From positions 1-44,117 of the forward strand of contig PDHQ01000282.1 in assembly GCA_003339415.1 (NCBI GenBank): DNA of 44,117 bases, written 5' to 3'. The notes beneath the pieces were generated by a model, which saw only the letters and a list, made by a program, of their open reading frames with translations, was not told the DNA's origin and searched no databases. The DNA comes from Ophiocordyceps camponoti-saundersi (nom. inval.). Lineage: Eukaryota; Ascomycota; Sordariomycetes; Hypocreales; Ophiocordycipitaceae. Below, one piece after another: positions 22,966-33,392 of this stretch. Position 1 is the stretch's first letter. Every line of letters starts with the position of its first letter. Both the position numbers and the translations under genes were made by a program.

Positions 22966-25116
22966 TATCTAGTTAATTTTACTAATAATTATATACTTAT
23001 CTTAAAAATTAAGCTATATAAGTTTAAGTATAAGTAATTATATAGCGAAATTATAAATAGCTTATTATATAAGTTATTATTTATTTAATAGTACCTTATT
23101 ACTTAGATAACCGTAATAGTTTTAAAGCTAATATATATTAGAAAGCTTAACTTTAAAAAAGCTATATTTATTAAATTTAAAGCTAACGCCCTTTAAGCTT
23201 ATTAGTAATTTATAATAACTACTTAAATCGCACGGCCTTACGCTAGCGATAGTTTATTTAAATTTCTTCCTTATTAATTTTTAATATTTAGGTAATAGCT
23301 AAATATAGTTATAATAGGTAATAGAGGGTTAAGGCTTAACCTCGAAGAAAAAGCTTAAAAGATAGCTACTATATCTAAGGAAAATAATAAGCGCGTAAAT
23401 TACCTAATCCTAATATAAGGAGGTAATAATAATAAATACTAATATAAGGCTTTTTTAGGTTTTATAATTAAAATAAGTATAATTTAAATCCCTTAATAAG
23501 GAATAATTAAAAGGTAAATTTAATACTAATAGCTATAGTAATTCTAGCTTTAATAGTATATATTAAAGTTATTATAGTTAAAAAGCTTATAATTAAACTT
23601 TAGGCTTAGCTAGCTAGTCCGCCTTACCGCGTATATTAGTCCGGCCGGGCCTTTCCCCCCGCGGAACCTTATACTCTTCGCTAAGCGTAGCGGGGAAATA
23701 AGATATTTACTTTAAAAAAATTAAAGTATTTCAAGTAAGCTTATACTTAAATATATTAGTATAGAATAATAAAATAGAACGCGCGGTTCTATTTTATTAG
23801 TTTCTAAAACTATTATAATAATTAATAAAAATAGTTAGAGGCGTTAGTATTTAACTATTAAAAGTAAAATTCTTAAATTAGTTAAAAATTAACTATTATA
23901 AAAATATTTGCTAAGGATATTTTTATTAATTAGGGATAAAAGCTAGGGGATTAAAGATAATTAAGTATTATTATAATCTTAGCTATAAACTATACCGATT
24001 AGGGATTAGGCGATATTACTCTTTAACTTACTCGGTACCTTATAAGAAATTAAAATACTTAAGCTTTAAGGGGAGTATAGTTATAAGGCTAAAACTTAAA
24101 AAAATTAATAAAAAGGTATTACTAAAAGTAAAGCTTACGGCTTAATTTAACTTAATATAAGGAAATTTACTAAGTTTAGATATAATAAGGATTAATAAAT
24201 TAATAGCTTTTTCTTAATTTTATAAGTAATAGTATATAGCTATTTTTAGTTAGTAAAGTAATTTATTTACTTAATTACGATAATAAATAAAACATTAACC
24301 TGCTAAATAGCTAACGCTACTTTAGCAGCGCGCGGGCTTTTTAAAAAGACTATTAGCTTAAGCTATTAAAAGTTTAAGGTAATAATAAGTTAGCCTTACG
24401 CCCGTATAATATAAGCTTATAATAATAAGCCTCGCTAAAGATAATTACTAATCTATACGCTACTTTTTTTAGGGAAGCCCCTATTATTAGGAGGAGACGC
24501 TACTTAAAGGGGCGCGAGGCGCGGGTAATATTACTTAGTATAGGGGACGCCTAACCGGCAACGCTAGCGGCTATTCTTATAGTAAGCTTAAGCAGCGCTA
24601 AGCTATCGTAACGCGCGTAAAGAGGTAAGCTAGGGGGGACCTAGCTTAAGGTATATATTAATCCCCTAAGAAACCGGGCCCCCGCGAGAAGGCTTAATAA
24701 GCTAAGCCGCGGGGGGGCGCCTGCTAAGCGAGCGCTAATACTAACGCTATAATACCCTTAGATATTCTAAGCTATACGCGCGCTATACTAATAAGGCTAG
24801 TAAGTGCTTTCTTAGCTAAAAGGCTTAGGTAATCTTATTAAACCTTATTATACTAAGGATAAAGTATTATAATTATTACTTTTTAACAAGGAATCCTTAG
24901 TAAGCGTAAGTTATTAGCTTACGCTAATTATATCCCTGCCTTTTATATATACTGCCTGTTACTACTACTAATTAAATAGCTTAGTAAAGCGTTTAGACTA
25001 GTTTAAGGAGGTAGGCGACTATTACCTAAAGCTAGAAAGCTTTCTAAACTTAGTTATTTAAAAAAAGTAAAAGTCGTAATAAGGTCTTCGTTAGTAAACT
25101 AGCGGAGGGATTATTA
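22966..25116 (+). rRNA. 18S rRNA pseudogene, RIP-mutated, with one intron
   Basis: It starts TATCTAGTTAATTTTAC (from TATCTGGTTGATCCTGCC) and ends GCGGAGGGATTATTA (from GCGGAAGGATCATTA). Landmarks include TTATATAGCGAAATTATAAA near 23038, a form of TTTGCCAAGGATGTTTTCAT near 23908, TTAGGGATTAGGCGATATTA near 23998, and AAAAGTCGTAATAAGG near 25069. Without the intron at 24391-24746 it is 1795 bases, the normal fungal length, so the gene was complete. Dense changes, mostly CpA to TpA but also at CpC and CpT, affect nearly all conserved helices. It cannot make a working rRNA. Confidence 0.95.
24391..24746 (+). other. Group I intron remnant in 18S at site S1199
   Basis: The upstream exon ends in AATAATAAGT (from AATAACAGGT) and the downstream exon starts CTATAATACCC (from CTGTGATGCCC). 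This places the insertion at E. coli 16S position 1199, a known fungal group I site. It is 356 bases, follows a U and ends in G, as group I introns do. GGTAAGCTA near 24632 and CTTAAGGTATA near 24645 resemble the R and S segments that form P7. No homing endonuclease frame fits in it. Confidence 0.75.
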
Positions 25117-25256
25117 CCGGGTCGCAAGACGCTTAAAACCCCCCCCTAAAAACGCTATTAGCTCCTTATTACCTTAGCGGCCCCCGGCCGCTACGAGAAT
25201 AAGAAAAACGCTATATGCTAGCTAGTAGCTTTTAAGTAAGAGCGAATAGTAAGTTA
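25117..25256 (+). other. Internal transcribed spacer 1
   Basis: Lies between the 18S end and the 5.8S start, 140 bases. It has the C-rich run ACCCCCCC near 25138 and GCGGCCCCCGGCCGC near 25178. The high GC survives because CpG and runs of C before C or G are poor RIP targets. Confidence 0.85.
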
Positions 25257-25413
25257 AAACTTTTAATAATAAATCTCTTAGTTTTAATATTAATAAAAAA
25301 TATAGCGAAATACGATAAGTAATATAAATTATAAAGCCTAGTAAATTATCGAATTTTTAAATATATATTACGCTTACTAGTATTTTAGCGAGCACGCTTA
25401 TCTAAGTATTATA
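25257..25413 (+). rRNA. 5.8S rRNA pseudogene, RIP-mutated
   Basis: It reads AACTTTTAATAATAAATCTC (from AACTTTCAACAACGGATCTC), then TATAGCGAAATACGATAAGT, then AATTATCGAATTTTTAAATA (from AATCATCGAATCTTTGAACG). The order and spacing of these universal 5.8S blocks are kept. The length of about 157 is normal. The 3' end is approximate. Confidence 0.93.
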
Positions 25414-25602
25414 CTTAACTCTTAGGCGCGCCGCCCCCCCCGCTTATTAGGGGGGAGGGGCTAGCGCTTAGCGCTAAGGGGCCGCCTATTATAGCGCCCC
25501 CTAAAATAAATTAGCGGCCCGAGCCGCGCCTCCCCCGCGTAGTAATCTGCCCCGCGAAGGGAGGGCGGCCGGGCTACGCTAGGCGACGATAACTACGTAA
25601 AG
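25414..25602 (+). other. Internal transcribed spacer 2
   Basis: Spans the 5.8S to the 28S start, about 189 bases. It has GC-rich arms that can pair (CCGCCCCCCCCGC near 25432 with GGGGGGAGGGG near 25450). It is probably too mutated for reliable species barcoding, and sequence identity searches would need RIP-aware reversal. Confidence 0.85.
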
Positions 25603-27991
25603 TTAACTTTAGATTAAGCAGGGGTACCTGCTAAACTTAAGTATATTAATAAGCGGAGGAAAAGAAACTAATAAGGATTACCTTAATAATAGTAAGTAAA
25701 GCGGTAATAGCTTAGATTTAGAATCCGGCGCCCCCTTAAAGCGCTTAAGTTATAATTTATAAAGGAAGCTTTTAGCGCGGCGCTATCCGAGTTCCCTAAA
25801 ACGGGACGCCGTAAAGGGTAAGAGCCCTATATAGTTAGACGCTTAGCTTATATAAAGCCCTTTTAGCGAGTTAAGTAGTTTAAGAATATTACTTAAAATA
25901 AGAGGTATATGCTTTTTAAAGCTAAATACTAGCTAGAGATTAATAGCGTATAAGTAAAGTAATTAAAAGATAAAAAGCACTTTAAAAAAAGGGTTAAATA
26001 ATATATAAAATTATTAAAAAAAAAGCGCTTATAGCTAGACTCGGCCCTAGCAGATTACCTAGCGCTTACGCTAATATACTCTACTAAGTGCTAAGCTAGT
26101 ATCGGCCCGCGGCGGGGGATAAAAGCGCTAGGAACGTGGCTCCTTAAAGAGTATTATAGCCTAGCGCGTAACGCCCCGCGGCGGGCCGAGGTTCGCGCGT
26201 CCGTAAAGATACTAAAGTAATAGCTACTAGTAACTTATTTTAAAATATAAACTAAGGAGTTATCTTTATATATAAGTATTCGGGCGTTAAACTTATACGC
26301 GTAATAAAAATAAATATAGGTAGGAGCCTTTTTAAGGGCGTATTATTAACTAATTTTAAAATTTATAGATAAATTTAAGTAAAAGTATACGGGGCTAGAC
26401 CCGAAAGAAGGTAAACTATACTTATATAAGGTAAAGCTAGAAGAAACTCTAGTAAAAGCTTATCGTAGTTTTAATATATAAATTAATTGTTAAATATAAG
26501 TATAGGGGCGAAAGACTAATCGAACTTTTTAGTAGCTAGTTCCTGCTAAAGTTTCCTTTAAGATAATAGTATTAGCTCTTAGTTTTATAAAGTAAAGCGA
26601 ATAATTAAGAACCTAAAAGCGCTTTTTAGCTTTTATCTATTTTTAAACTTTAAATATATAAGAAGCCTTTATTATTTAGCTAAATATAGGTATTTAAATA
26701 TATTAATATTAGTAAGCTATTTTTAGTAAGTAAAACTAGTAATATAAGATAAACTAAATATAAAGTTAAGGTGCTGGAGTAAATACTTATTAGATATTAT
26801 AAAAGGCGTTAGTATATCTTAATAATAAGATAGTAGCTATAAAAGTCGGAACCCGCTAAGAATTATATAATAACTTACTTACCGAATATACTAGCTTTAA
26901 AAATAAATAGCGCTTAAGCGTTTTACTTATACCTCGCTCTTAGGGTAGGAACGAGGCCCCGAGGAGTAGGCGGGCGCGGGGGTTAGTAACGAAGCTTAGG
27001 GCGCGAGCCTAAGTTAAACGGCCCTTAGTATAAATTTTAATAGTAATAGTAAATACTTTAATAAGAACTTAAAAGACTAAAGTAAAGAAAGGTTCCGCGC
27101 GAATAGTAGTTAGGCGCGGGTTAGTTAATCCTAAGCTATAAGGAAGTTTTATTTTAAAAGTATACTTAGGCGCGCTACTTAGCAAAAAGGTAGCTAGTTA
27201 AGATCTTAGCACTTAGATATAGGTTTTACGCGGTAACGTAACCGAACGCAGAGATAGTAGCGGGGGCCTTAGGCGGAGTTTTCTTTTCTTCTTAATAGCT
27301 TATCGCCCTAAAATCGGTTTATCTAAAGCTAGGGCCTAATAGCCGGAAAAGCCCGGCACCTTTACTAGGTCCGGTGCGCCCCCGACGCCCCCTAAAAATC
27401 CGTAAAAGAGAATAATTCTTATATTAGCTTATACTTATAACTATAATAAGTTTCTAAAGTAAATAGCCTCTAGTTAATAAGATAATATAGATAAGGGAAG
27501 TTAGTAAAATAAATTTATAACTTTAGGATAAGGATTAGCTTTAAGGGTTAAGTATATCGGGCCTCGAGCGGACGCCTTAAAAGCAGGCAGCTACTAGCCG
27601 AGTAACTAGCTAGCGGCCGCTAGTATCTAAGCGCTAATGCCCCTAGCAGGCCTAAGCTATTTAGCGTGCAGTTAATAACTATCTTAAAACTAGTATAAGT
27701 AAAGGGAATCTAATTATCTAATTAAAATATAATATTATAATAGCTAGAAAGTAATATTAACGTAATATAATTTCTACTTTAATATTTTAAATATTAAAGT
27801 GAAATAATTTAACTAAGCGCGGGTAAATAGCGAGAGTAATTATAACTTTTTTAAAGTAGCTAAATACCTCGTTATCTAATTAGTAACGCGTATAAATAGA
27901 TTAATAAGATTCTTACTATCTTTATTTATTATCTAGCGAAATTATAGCTAAGAGAATAAGCTTAGTAAAATTAGCGGGGAAAGAAGACCTT

Positions 27992-28409
27992 AAACTAGCG
28001 GCGTTCTTAAGCGAGCGTGAATAAAGTTAAGAGTAGCTTACGCGCTATTAATTTAGCGGCTATAATAGTTATAAGTAGCTATAAGTAAGATAACTTAATA
28101 TAAGGAAGCTTATAAAGCGGGCTTATTAGCTTACTTACGGTAATCTTATAGCGAGCCCCCCCCTAAAAGGCTATTATAACGCGCGGTAAAGTATTAGTTA
28201 GCGGCCTCGGCTGCTAGCTTAAGGGATATACTAATCTTAAGCGAAAGCTCGCTTTAAAGCGAAGCGCCCGTAGCGCGAGGCCCCGGGGGACCGTATATAG
28301 GACGCTTAGGAGGAAATACTTAAGTAGAGGTTAGTACGAGAGTATATATATTTTAAAAATAGCGCGGCCCGCTTACTAGAAAGCTTTACCCTAAGTATAT
28401 ATATAAATA
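27992..28409 (+). other. Group I intron remnant in 28S at site L2066
   Basis: The upstream exon ends GAAGACCTT (from GAAGACCCT) and the downstream exon resumes GTTAAGCTTAACTTTA (from GTTGAGCTTGACTCTA), which is E. coli 23S position 2066. It is about 418 bases. Near 28190-28240 the paired words GTAAAGTATTAGTTAGC and GCTAGCTTAAGGGATATAC match the R/S (P7) region of group I introns. The terminal G appears changed to A, as RIP at a TpG would do. Confidence 0.72.
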
Positions 28410-28592
28410 GTTAAGCTTAACTTTAATTTAATATTATAAAAAAATATAAGAGGTATAAAATAGGTAGGAGCTTTAGCGCTAGTAAAATACTACTACTCTT
28501 ATTATTTTTTTACTTATTCGATAAAGCAGGGCTAGGCTTACGCCTAACTTCTAGTTTTAAGGTCCTCCGCGAGCTAACCTAAGTTAAAAATA

Positions 28593-29692
28593 TTATTAAG
28601 TAAGGAGTTTAGCTAAGGCGGTATATTTATTAAACTATAATATAAGTATCTTAAGGGGGGCTTATAAAAAATAGAAATCTCTAATAGAATAAAAAAGTAA
28701 AAGTCCCCTTAATTTTAATTTTTAATATAAATATAAACTATAAAAATATAGCTTATTAATCTTTTAATCCCTTAGCGTTTAAGGCTAGAGGTATTAGAAA
28801 AGTTATTATAAGAATAAAAATAATATCCTAAGCTAGGCCTTATTCGCTCTTAGCTTAGTCCCCCCGCCCGCCTTATCGTACTAGCGGTAAGGGGGTAATA
28901 TATTTAGATATAGGGAACTCTTACTAAGCTTACGGTATTAAGCGTAAGTAATAACGCCCTTATATTCCGATAATAAGGGTATAGTAATAACTTATAAGAT
29001 AAAGATAATTCGTAGCTAAGTTAGCTACTTTAAGGCGGGCGTTGCCCGCTCCTAAGGGTGCTAGTTAGTTTAACGCTCGCTAAAGTATAAGTTACTATAT
29101 AAAGTAGCTTAAAGTATAAGCTACGCCTGCCTAAGAGGGCGACAGCGCTTACTAGCTATACGGGCTAAGAAGCGTTATACGTAAACAGGACGCTATTTAC
29201 ATAATATTACGGAACTAGCTTATAGTAGCTAAGCGTTTATAATAACGTTACTTTTTAATTTTTTAATATTAACTTTTCCTATTATATTAAAGTAGAATTC
29301 GGTAAGCGTTAAATTATTTACTTACTAATAAGGAATATAAGCTAAGTTTAAACTATTATAAAATAGGTTAGTTTTACCTTACTAATAAGCTTACTATAAT
29401 AGTAATTTAGCTTAGTATAAAAGGAACCGCTAATTTAAATAATTAGTTTTTATAGCTATTTAACTAAGTAGTGCCGCGAAGCTACTATTTGCTAAATAAT
29501 AGCTAAACGCTTTTAAGTTAGAATTCGTGCTAGAACGCGGCGATACCGCTTATATATATAAACGGATAAGAATAGGCCCTGGCCTAGTATCTTAGTAAGC
29601 GATCTGCCCGTAACGTGAAAAAAGCGTTATAATATTTTATATATTATAATTTTAATATAAGTAAGGTTAAATCTTTTATAAATAACTTAGCT
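28593..29692 (+). repeat. 28S 3' tandem duplication, copy 1
   Basis: It begins TATTAAGTAAGGAGTTTAGC and is followed exactly 1100 bases later by copy 2. It contains the L2449 intron but not the L2563 intron: exon sequence runs CTTACTAATAAGGAATATAA across that site at about 29321. It ends after AACTTAGCTA, part of the 28S 3' tail. Confidence 0.92.
28816..29212 (+). other. Group I intron remnant at L2449, copy 1
   Basis: The upstream exon ends AAGAAT (from AGGGAT) and the downstream exon starts AACTAGCTTATAGTAGC (from AACTGGCTTGTGGCAG), which is 23S position 2449. It is 397 bases and ends in G. It is more AT-shifted than copy 2: for instance copy 1 has GCTAAAGTATAAGTTACTAT where copy 2 has GCTAAGGTATAGGTCGCCGC. 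Confidence 0.78.
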
Positions 29693-29915
29693 ATATTAGG
29701 TAAGGAGTTTAGCTAGGGCGGTATATTTATTAAACTATAACGTAAGTATCCTAAAAGGGGCTTATAGAGAATAGAAATCTCTAGTAGAATAAAAAGGTAA
29801 AAGTCCCTTTAATTTTAATTTTTAATATAAATATAAACTATAAAAGTATAGCTTATCGATCTTTTAGTCCCTCGGCGTTTAAAGCTAAAGGTGCTAGAAA
29901 AGTTATTATAAGGAT

Positions 29916-30312
29916 AAAAATAACGTCTTAAGCCGGGCCTTATTAGCCCTCGGCCTAGTCCCCCCGCCCGCCTTATTATACTAGCGGCGGGGGGGCGATA
30001 TATTTAGATACGGGAAACTCTCGCTAGGCCCGCGGTACTAAGCGTAGGCGGTAACGCCCTTACGTTCCGATAATAAAAGTATAGTAATAACTCGCGGGAT
30101 AGAGATAATTTATAGCTAAGTTAGCTGCCCCGGGGCGGGCGTCGCCCGCCCCTAAGGGTGCTAGCTAGTTTAACGCTTGCTAAGGTATAGGTCGCCGCGT
30201 AGGGCGGCTTAAGGTATAAGCTACGCCCGCCCGAAAAGGCGACGGCGCCTACTAGCCGTGCGGGCTAAGAAGCGTCATGCGCGGATAGGACGCTGTCCGC
30301 GTAATATTACGG
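29916..30312 (+). other. Group I intron remnant at L2449, copy 2
   Basis: The exons AAGGAT and AACTAGCTTATAGCGGC flank it; it is 397 bases, as copy 1, and ends in G. GCTAAGGTATAGGTCGCC and GGCTTAAGGTATAAGC near 30180-30225 look like the R and S halves of P7. The GC-rich stem GGGCGGGCGTCGCCCGCCCC near 30133 is intact. Confidence 0.8.
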
Positions 30313-30426
30313 AACTAGCTTATAGCGGCTAAGCGTTTATAGCGACGTTACTTTTTAATCTTTCGATATTAGCTCTTCTTATTATACTAAAGTAGAATTC
30401 GGTAAGCGTTAAATTATTTACCTACT

Positions 30427-31014
30427 AAGCGCACTAACTCGTTACTACTAGCCTCGCCTTATAGCGTAATATTATAAGCGTTACCGCGACTAGTAGAAGC
30501 GTTAGCAAGTTTAAGGGTAGGAATAAACACCTAAGCAAGCTTAAAGGTGTTTTCTAAAGTACGTTTTACAGCTCGAAGAAAGCTTATAGCGGCTAAGGTT
30601 TCCCTAAGTATTAATTATTATACTTTTTACTAATATAGTACGTTTTTATTAGTAAGGATAGTCGGGCCTTGTTAGGGGCTACGCTAGCTAGTTAATATAA
30701 TATTTACGCTATAAGTGCCGTGCGGTAATATAACTTAGTTTAGGGAAGGCTAAGGGCTATAGCGGGCTTATACTAATTCTAAGAAGAGTCCTATAAAAGC
30801 GATCTTACGAGGGCCCTTATAAAGCGCGGAAAGGTATAGGCGGTACTTTTAGTAGAGGAGACCGCTTAAGGGACATGCTAAACCCGCGGGAAACTATACT
30901 AAGCGCGAAGAACCTATAGTTTAGATCGCCCGGGGGCGCTTAAGCTTTAAGAGTAAATGCCCGGGGCAAGCTTAGTAAAGGGCGGATCCGCCTTAATAGC
31001 AGGCCGCTTATTCG
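30427..31014 (+). other. Group I intron at L2563, only in duplication copy 2
   Basis: The upstream exon ends TTTACCTACT (from TTCACCCACT) and the downstream exon starts AATAGGGAATATAAGC (from AATAGGGAACGTGAGC), which is 23S position 2563. It is 588 bases, follows a U and ends in G. AAAGGTATAGGCGGT near 30829 and ACCGCTTAAGGGACATGC near 30861 fit R and S. It keeps several CpA dinucleotides (AAACACCTAAGCAAGC near 30525, GGGACATGC near 30871), so it is less damaged than its surroundings. No long reading frame was seen. Confidence 0.78.
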
Positions 31015-31461
31015 AATAGGGAATATAAGCTAAGTTTAGATTATCGTAAGATAAGTTAGTTTTACCCTATTAATAAGCTCGCTATAACGGTAATTTAGCT
31101 TAGTATAAAAGGAACCGCTAATTTAAATAATTAATTTTTACGGCTATCTAACTAAGTAGTGCTGCGAAGCTACTATCTATTAGATAATAGCTAAACGCCT
31201 TTAAGTTAGAATTTATGCCGGAACGCGGCGATACCGCCCGTATATATAAATAGATAAGAATAGGCCCTAGCTTAGCGTCCTAGTAAGCGATCCGCCCGCG
31301 GCGCGAGAAGAGCGCCGCGGCACTTCGCGTATTATAATTTTAATATAAGCGGGGTTAAATCTTTTATAAATAACTTAGCTACGCGAAATAGTCCTATAAG
31401 TAATAAAGTAGCCTTATTATTATAATCTGCTAAGGGTAAGCCGTGCTTCGCCTTGATTTCC

Positions 31462-31888
31462 CTATCGCCCGCGCCTGTAAGATAGGGCGGCGGAGGGGTT
31501 AGGCGCCGGTATCTTCCTCTTAAGGGCTTCCGGGGCCGCGCTTAAGGGTATAGGGTAAGTTAGTCAGACTTAGCGGTCTTCTCAGGGAGCGGACCCTAAC
31601 CCTAGTATCCTTTTTACTCTATTAACTCTATTAACTTTATTTACTCTATTAACTCTATTTACTTAAGTAAGTTAATTTCGGTATTTTCTTATATAAAAAG
31701 AGGGAAATTCGAGGGAAAACCCGGAGGGGAGCGGCGCCCGCGAGGCCGCGGCGCGAATCCGCCCGTAGGTATAGTAATAGGGGGCGGGGGTGCCCGCCAA
31801 GCTATAAGGTAAGCAAAAAAGAAAACACTATTAAGAGGCGCGGGGAGGAAGGTTTAGAGAGAGGGGAGGGGAGGTGGGCGCGGCGTAG
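31462..31888 (+). other. 28S 3' external spacer and start of intergenic spacer
   Basis: This stretch downstream of the 28S is single-copy in the window and comparatively GC-rich, with many intact CpA/TpG sites (GTCAGACTTAGCGG near 31563, AAAACACTAT near 31822). It contains CCCTAACCCTAG at about 31594-31605, a short ATTAACTCT/ATTTACTCT tandem repeat at 31618-31665, and a purine tract GAGAGGGGAGGGGAGG near 31858. By position the transcription terminator lies here. Confidence 0.6.
31618..31665. repeat. Short tandem repeat of ATTAACTCT and ATTTACTCT
   Basis: About five 9-10 base units in a row, some 160 bases past the 28S end. It could be a terminator-linked repeat, but nothing else supports that. 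Confidence 0.65.
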
Positions 31889-31922
31889 TAACCCTAACCC
31901 TAACCCCGAACCCTAAACCCTA
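31889..31922 (+). repeat. Interstitial telomere-like CCCTAA repeats
   Basis: TAACCCTAACCCTAACCCCG followed by AACCCTAAACCCTAA: about five CCCTAA-type units. This is the fungal telomere motif in an internal position. The left spacer has a decayed equivalent at about 19232-19260 (CTTAACCTTTACCCTAGCCC). Confidence 0.85.
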
Positions 31923-31989
31923 ATACTTAGTAAAGTGATTTTATTTTTATTTAACCTTAACCTTAATATATACTAAGTAGCTTACCCTA

Positions 31990-32158
31990 ACCTTACTAAC
32001 TAGGAACCGCCCCCCCGCCTCGGCCGGGGACTATACCTAGCGGGAGGCGGTCTTAGCAGCCTTAGGGGGTGCCCGGGGGGCCGCTAAACTTTTCCCGGAA
32101 TTTTCGACCGGGGGCCTCAGCTAGGGGGGGGGGGTCGGCGTCCTAACCCTAACCCTAG
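31990..32158 (+). repeat. Spacer GC-rich block ending in CCCTAA motif, copy 2
   Basis: Same block as 19335-19502, less mutated (TCGACCGGGGGCCTCAGC here, TCGACTAGGGGCCTTAGC on the left). It ends CTAACCCTAACCCTAG at 32143-32158. Confidence 0.88.
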
Positions 32159-32159
32159 C

Positions 32160-33235
32160 ACTTTATCGCCGCGTAGTTATTATATCCGCCTACCTTATAG
32201 TTAATCGCCTAATCACACCTAGTAGTTAGTTACTATAAGGCAGTTAGTATATTAGCTAATTGCGCATAGCGGTTAACTACGCTTAGTAGTTAGTTACTAT
32301 AAGGTAATTATACTTAGTAGTTAGTTATCGTAGCGTATATTATACTTATATACTTTATAGTTAATCGCTCTAGCAGTTAGTTATTATAGCGTAGTTACGC
32401 TTAGTAGTTAGTTATCGTAGCGTATACTATACTTATATATTTTATAATTAATCGCCTTAGCAGTTAGTTATTATAACGTAGTTACGCTTAGTAGTCGGTT
32501 ATTATAGCGTATACTATACCTATATACCTTATAATTAATTACCTTAATAGTTAGTTATTATAGCGTAGTTACGCTTAGCAGTTAGTTATTATAGTATATT
32601 ATACTTATATACCTTATAATTAATCGCTTAGTCGCACCTAGTAAGTAGTTACTATAAAGTAGTTACGCTTAGCAGCTAGTTACTATAGCGTACTATACCT
32701 GTATATTTTATAATTAATCGCCCTTATAATCGGTCGCTATAGCGTAATTACGCTTAGTAGCTAGTTATTATAGCGTACTATACCTGCTTACTTTATAGTT
32801 AATTACCCTTATAGCTAGTTATGAAAGCGTAGTTACGCTTAGCAGTTAGTCGCTATAAGGCACTATACCTGCTTACCTTATAGTTAATCGCTCTTATAGC
32901 TAGTTATTATAACGTAGTTACGCTTAGTAATTAGTTAGTATAAAGTACTATACTTACTTACTTTATAGTTAATTGCTTTTATAGCTAGTTATTATAGCGT
33001 AGTTACGCTTAGTAGTTAATTATTATAGCGTAGTTAATATAATAGTTAACTACCTTAGCGGTTAATTATACTTAGTAGTTTATTATTATAAGGTAGTTAA
33101 TCTTACTTAGTAGCTAGTCGCTACTATATATATATATTATACCTGCTTATTTTATAATCGATCGCTTAGTTTAGTTAATTATTATAGCGCTATTACTATA
33201 CCCGCTTACCTTATAGCTATTATAAGACGGACGTT
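32160..33235. repeat. Spacer minisatellite array 3
   Basis: About 1.1 kb of the same unit family as array 1 (CTTAGTAGTTAGTTATTATA and ATAGTTAATCGCC words). The left spacer has no array between its single GC-rich block and the stretch preceding copy A that would match both this array and array 4. The right spacer therefore has one extra block-plus-array module. Confidence 0.83.
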
Positions 33236-33239
33236 TCTT

Positions 33240-33392
33240 AGAACTGGCCCCTTATAGCGGCGGGGGACTATACTTAGCGGGAGGCGGTCCTAGCGGCCTT
33301 AAGGGGTGCTTAGGGGGCCGCTAAATTTTTCCCGGAATTTTTAACTAGGGGCCTCGGCCGGGGCGGGGATCGGCGTCCTAACCCTAACCCTA
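33240..33392 (+). repeat. Spacer GC-rich block ending in CCCTAA motif, copy 3
   Basis: The block starts near GGCCCCTTATAGCGGCGGGG and again ends CTAACCCTAACCCTAG. It lacks the leading AATACTTAGTAAAG stretch present before copies 1 and 2. Confidence 0.85.

Larger units (their letters stand above)
29693..31392 (+). repeat. 28S 3' tandem duplication, copy 2, with an extra intron
   Basis: It starts TATTAGGTAAGGAGTTTAGC at the junction with the 28S tail of copy 1. It carries both the L2449 intron and the 588-base L2563 intron absent from copy 1, then continues into the true 28S 3' end. It is visibly less mutated than copy 1 (for example CTATCGATCTTTTAGTCCCT here against TTATTAATCTTTTAATCCCT). Confidence 0.9.
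25603..31461 (+). rRNA. 28S rRNA pseudogene with introns and a 3' tandem duplication
   Basis: It starts TTAACTTTAGATTAAGCAGG (from TTGACCTCGGATCAGGTAGG) and holds AATAAGCGGAGGAAAAGAAA near 25650, GCGCGTCCGTAAAGAT near 26190, GGGGCGAAAGACTAATCGAA near 26504, TAGATAAGGGAAGTTAG near 27488 and TTAGCGGGGAAAGAAGACC near 27970. It ends near CGCCTTGATTTCC. Subtracting introns (418, 397, 397 and 588 bases) and 703 duplicated exon bases from 5859 leaves about 3.36 kb, the usual fungal size, so the source gene was complete. Rearrangement and dense mutation make it non-functional. Confidence 0.95.

Noticed and set aside
28816..29212. L2449 insert as a protein-coding homing endonuclease gene
   Set aside because: At 397 bases, with stops in all frames, it is too short for an endonuclease domain.
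31889..31922. Chromosome end (telomere) within the window
   Set aside because: The CCCTAA runs are short, interstitial, repeated at several spacer positions and continue on both sides into rDNA spacer sequence.
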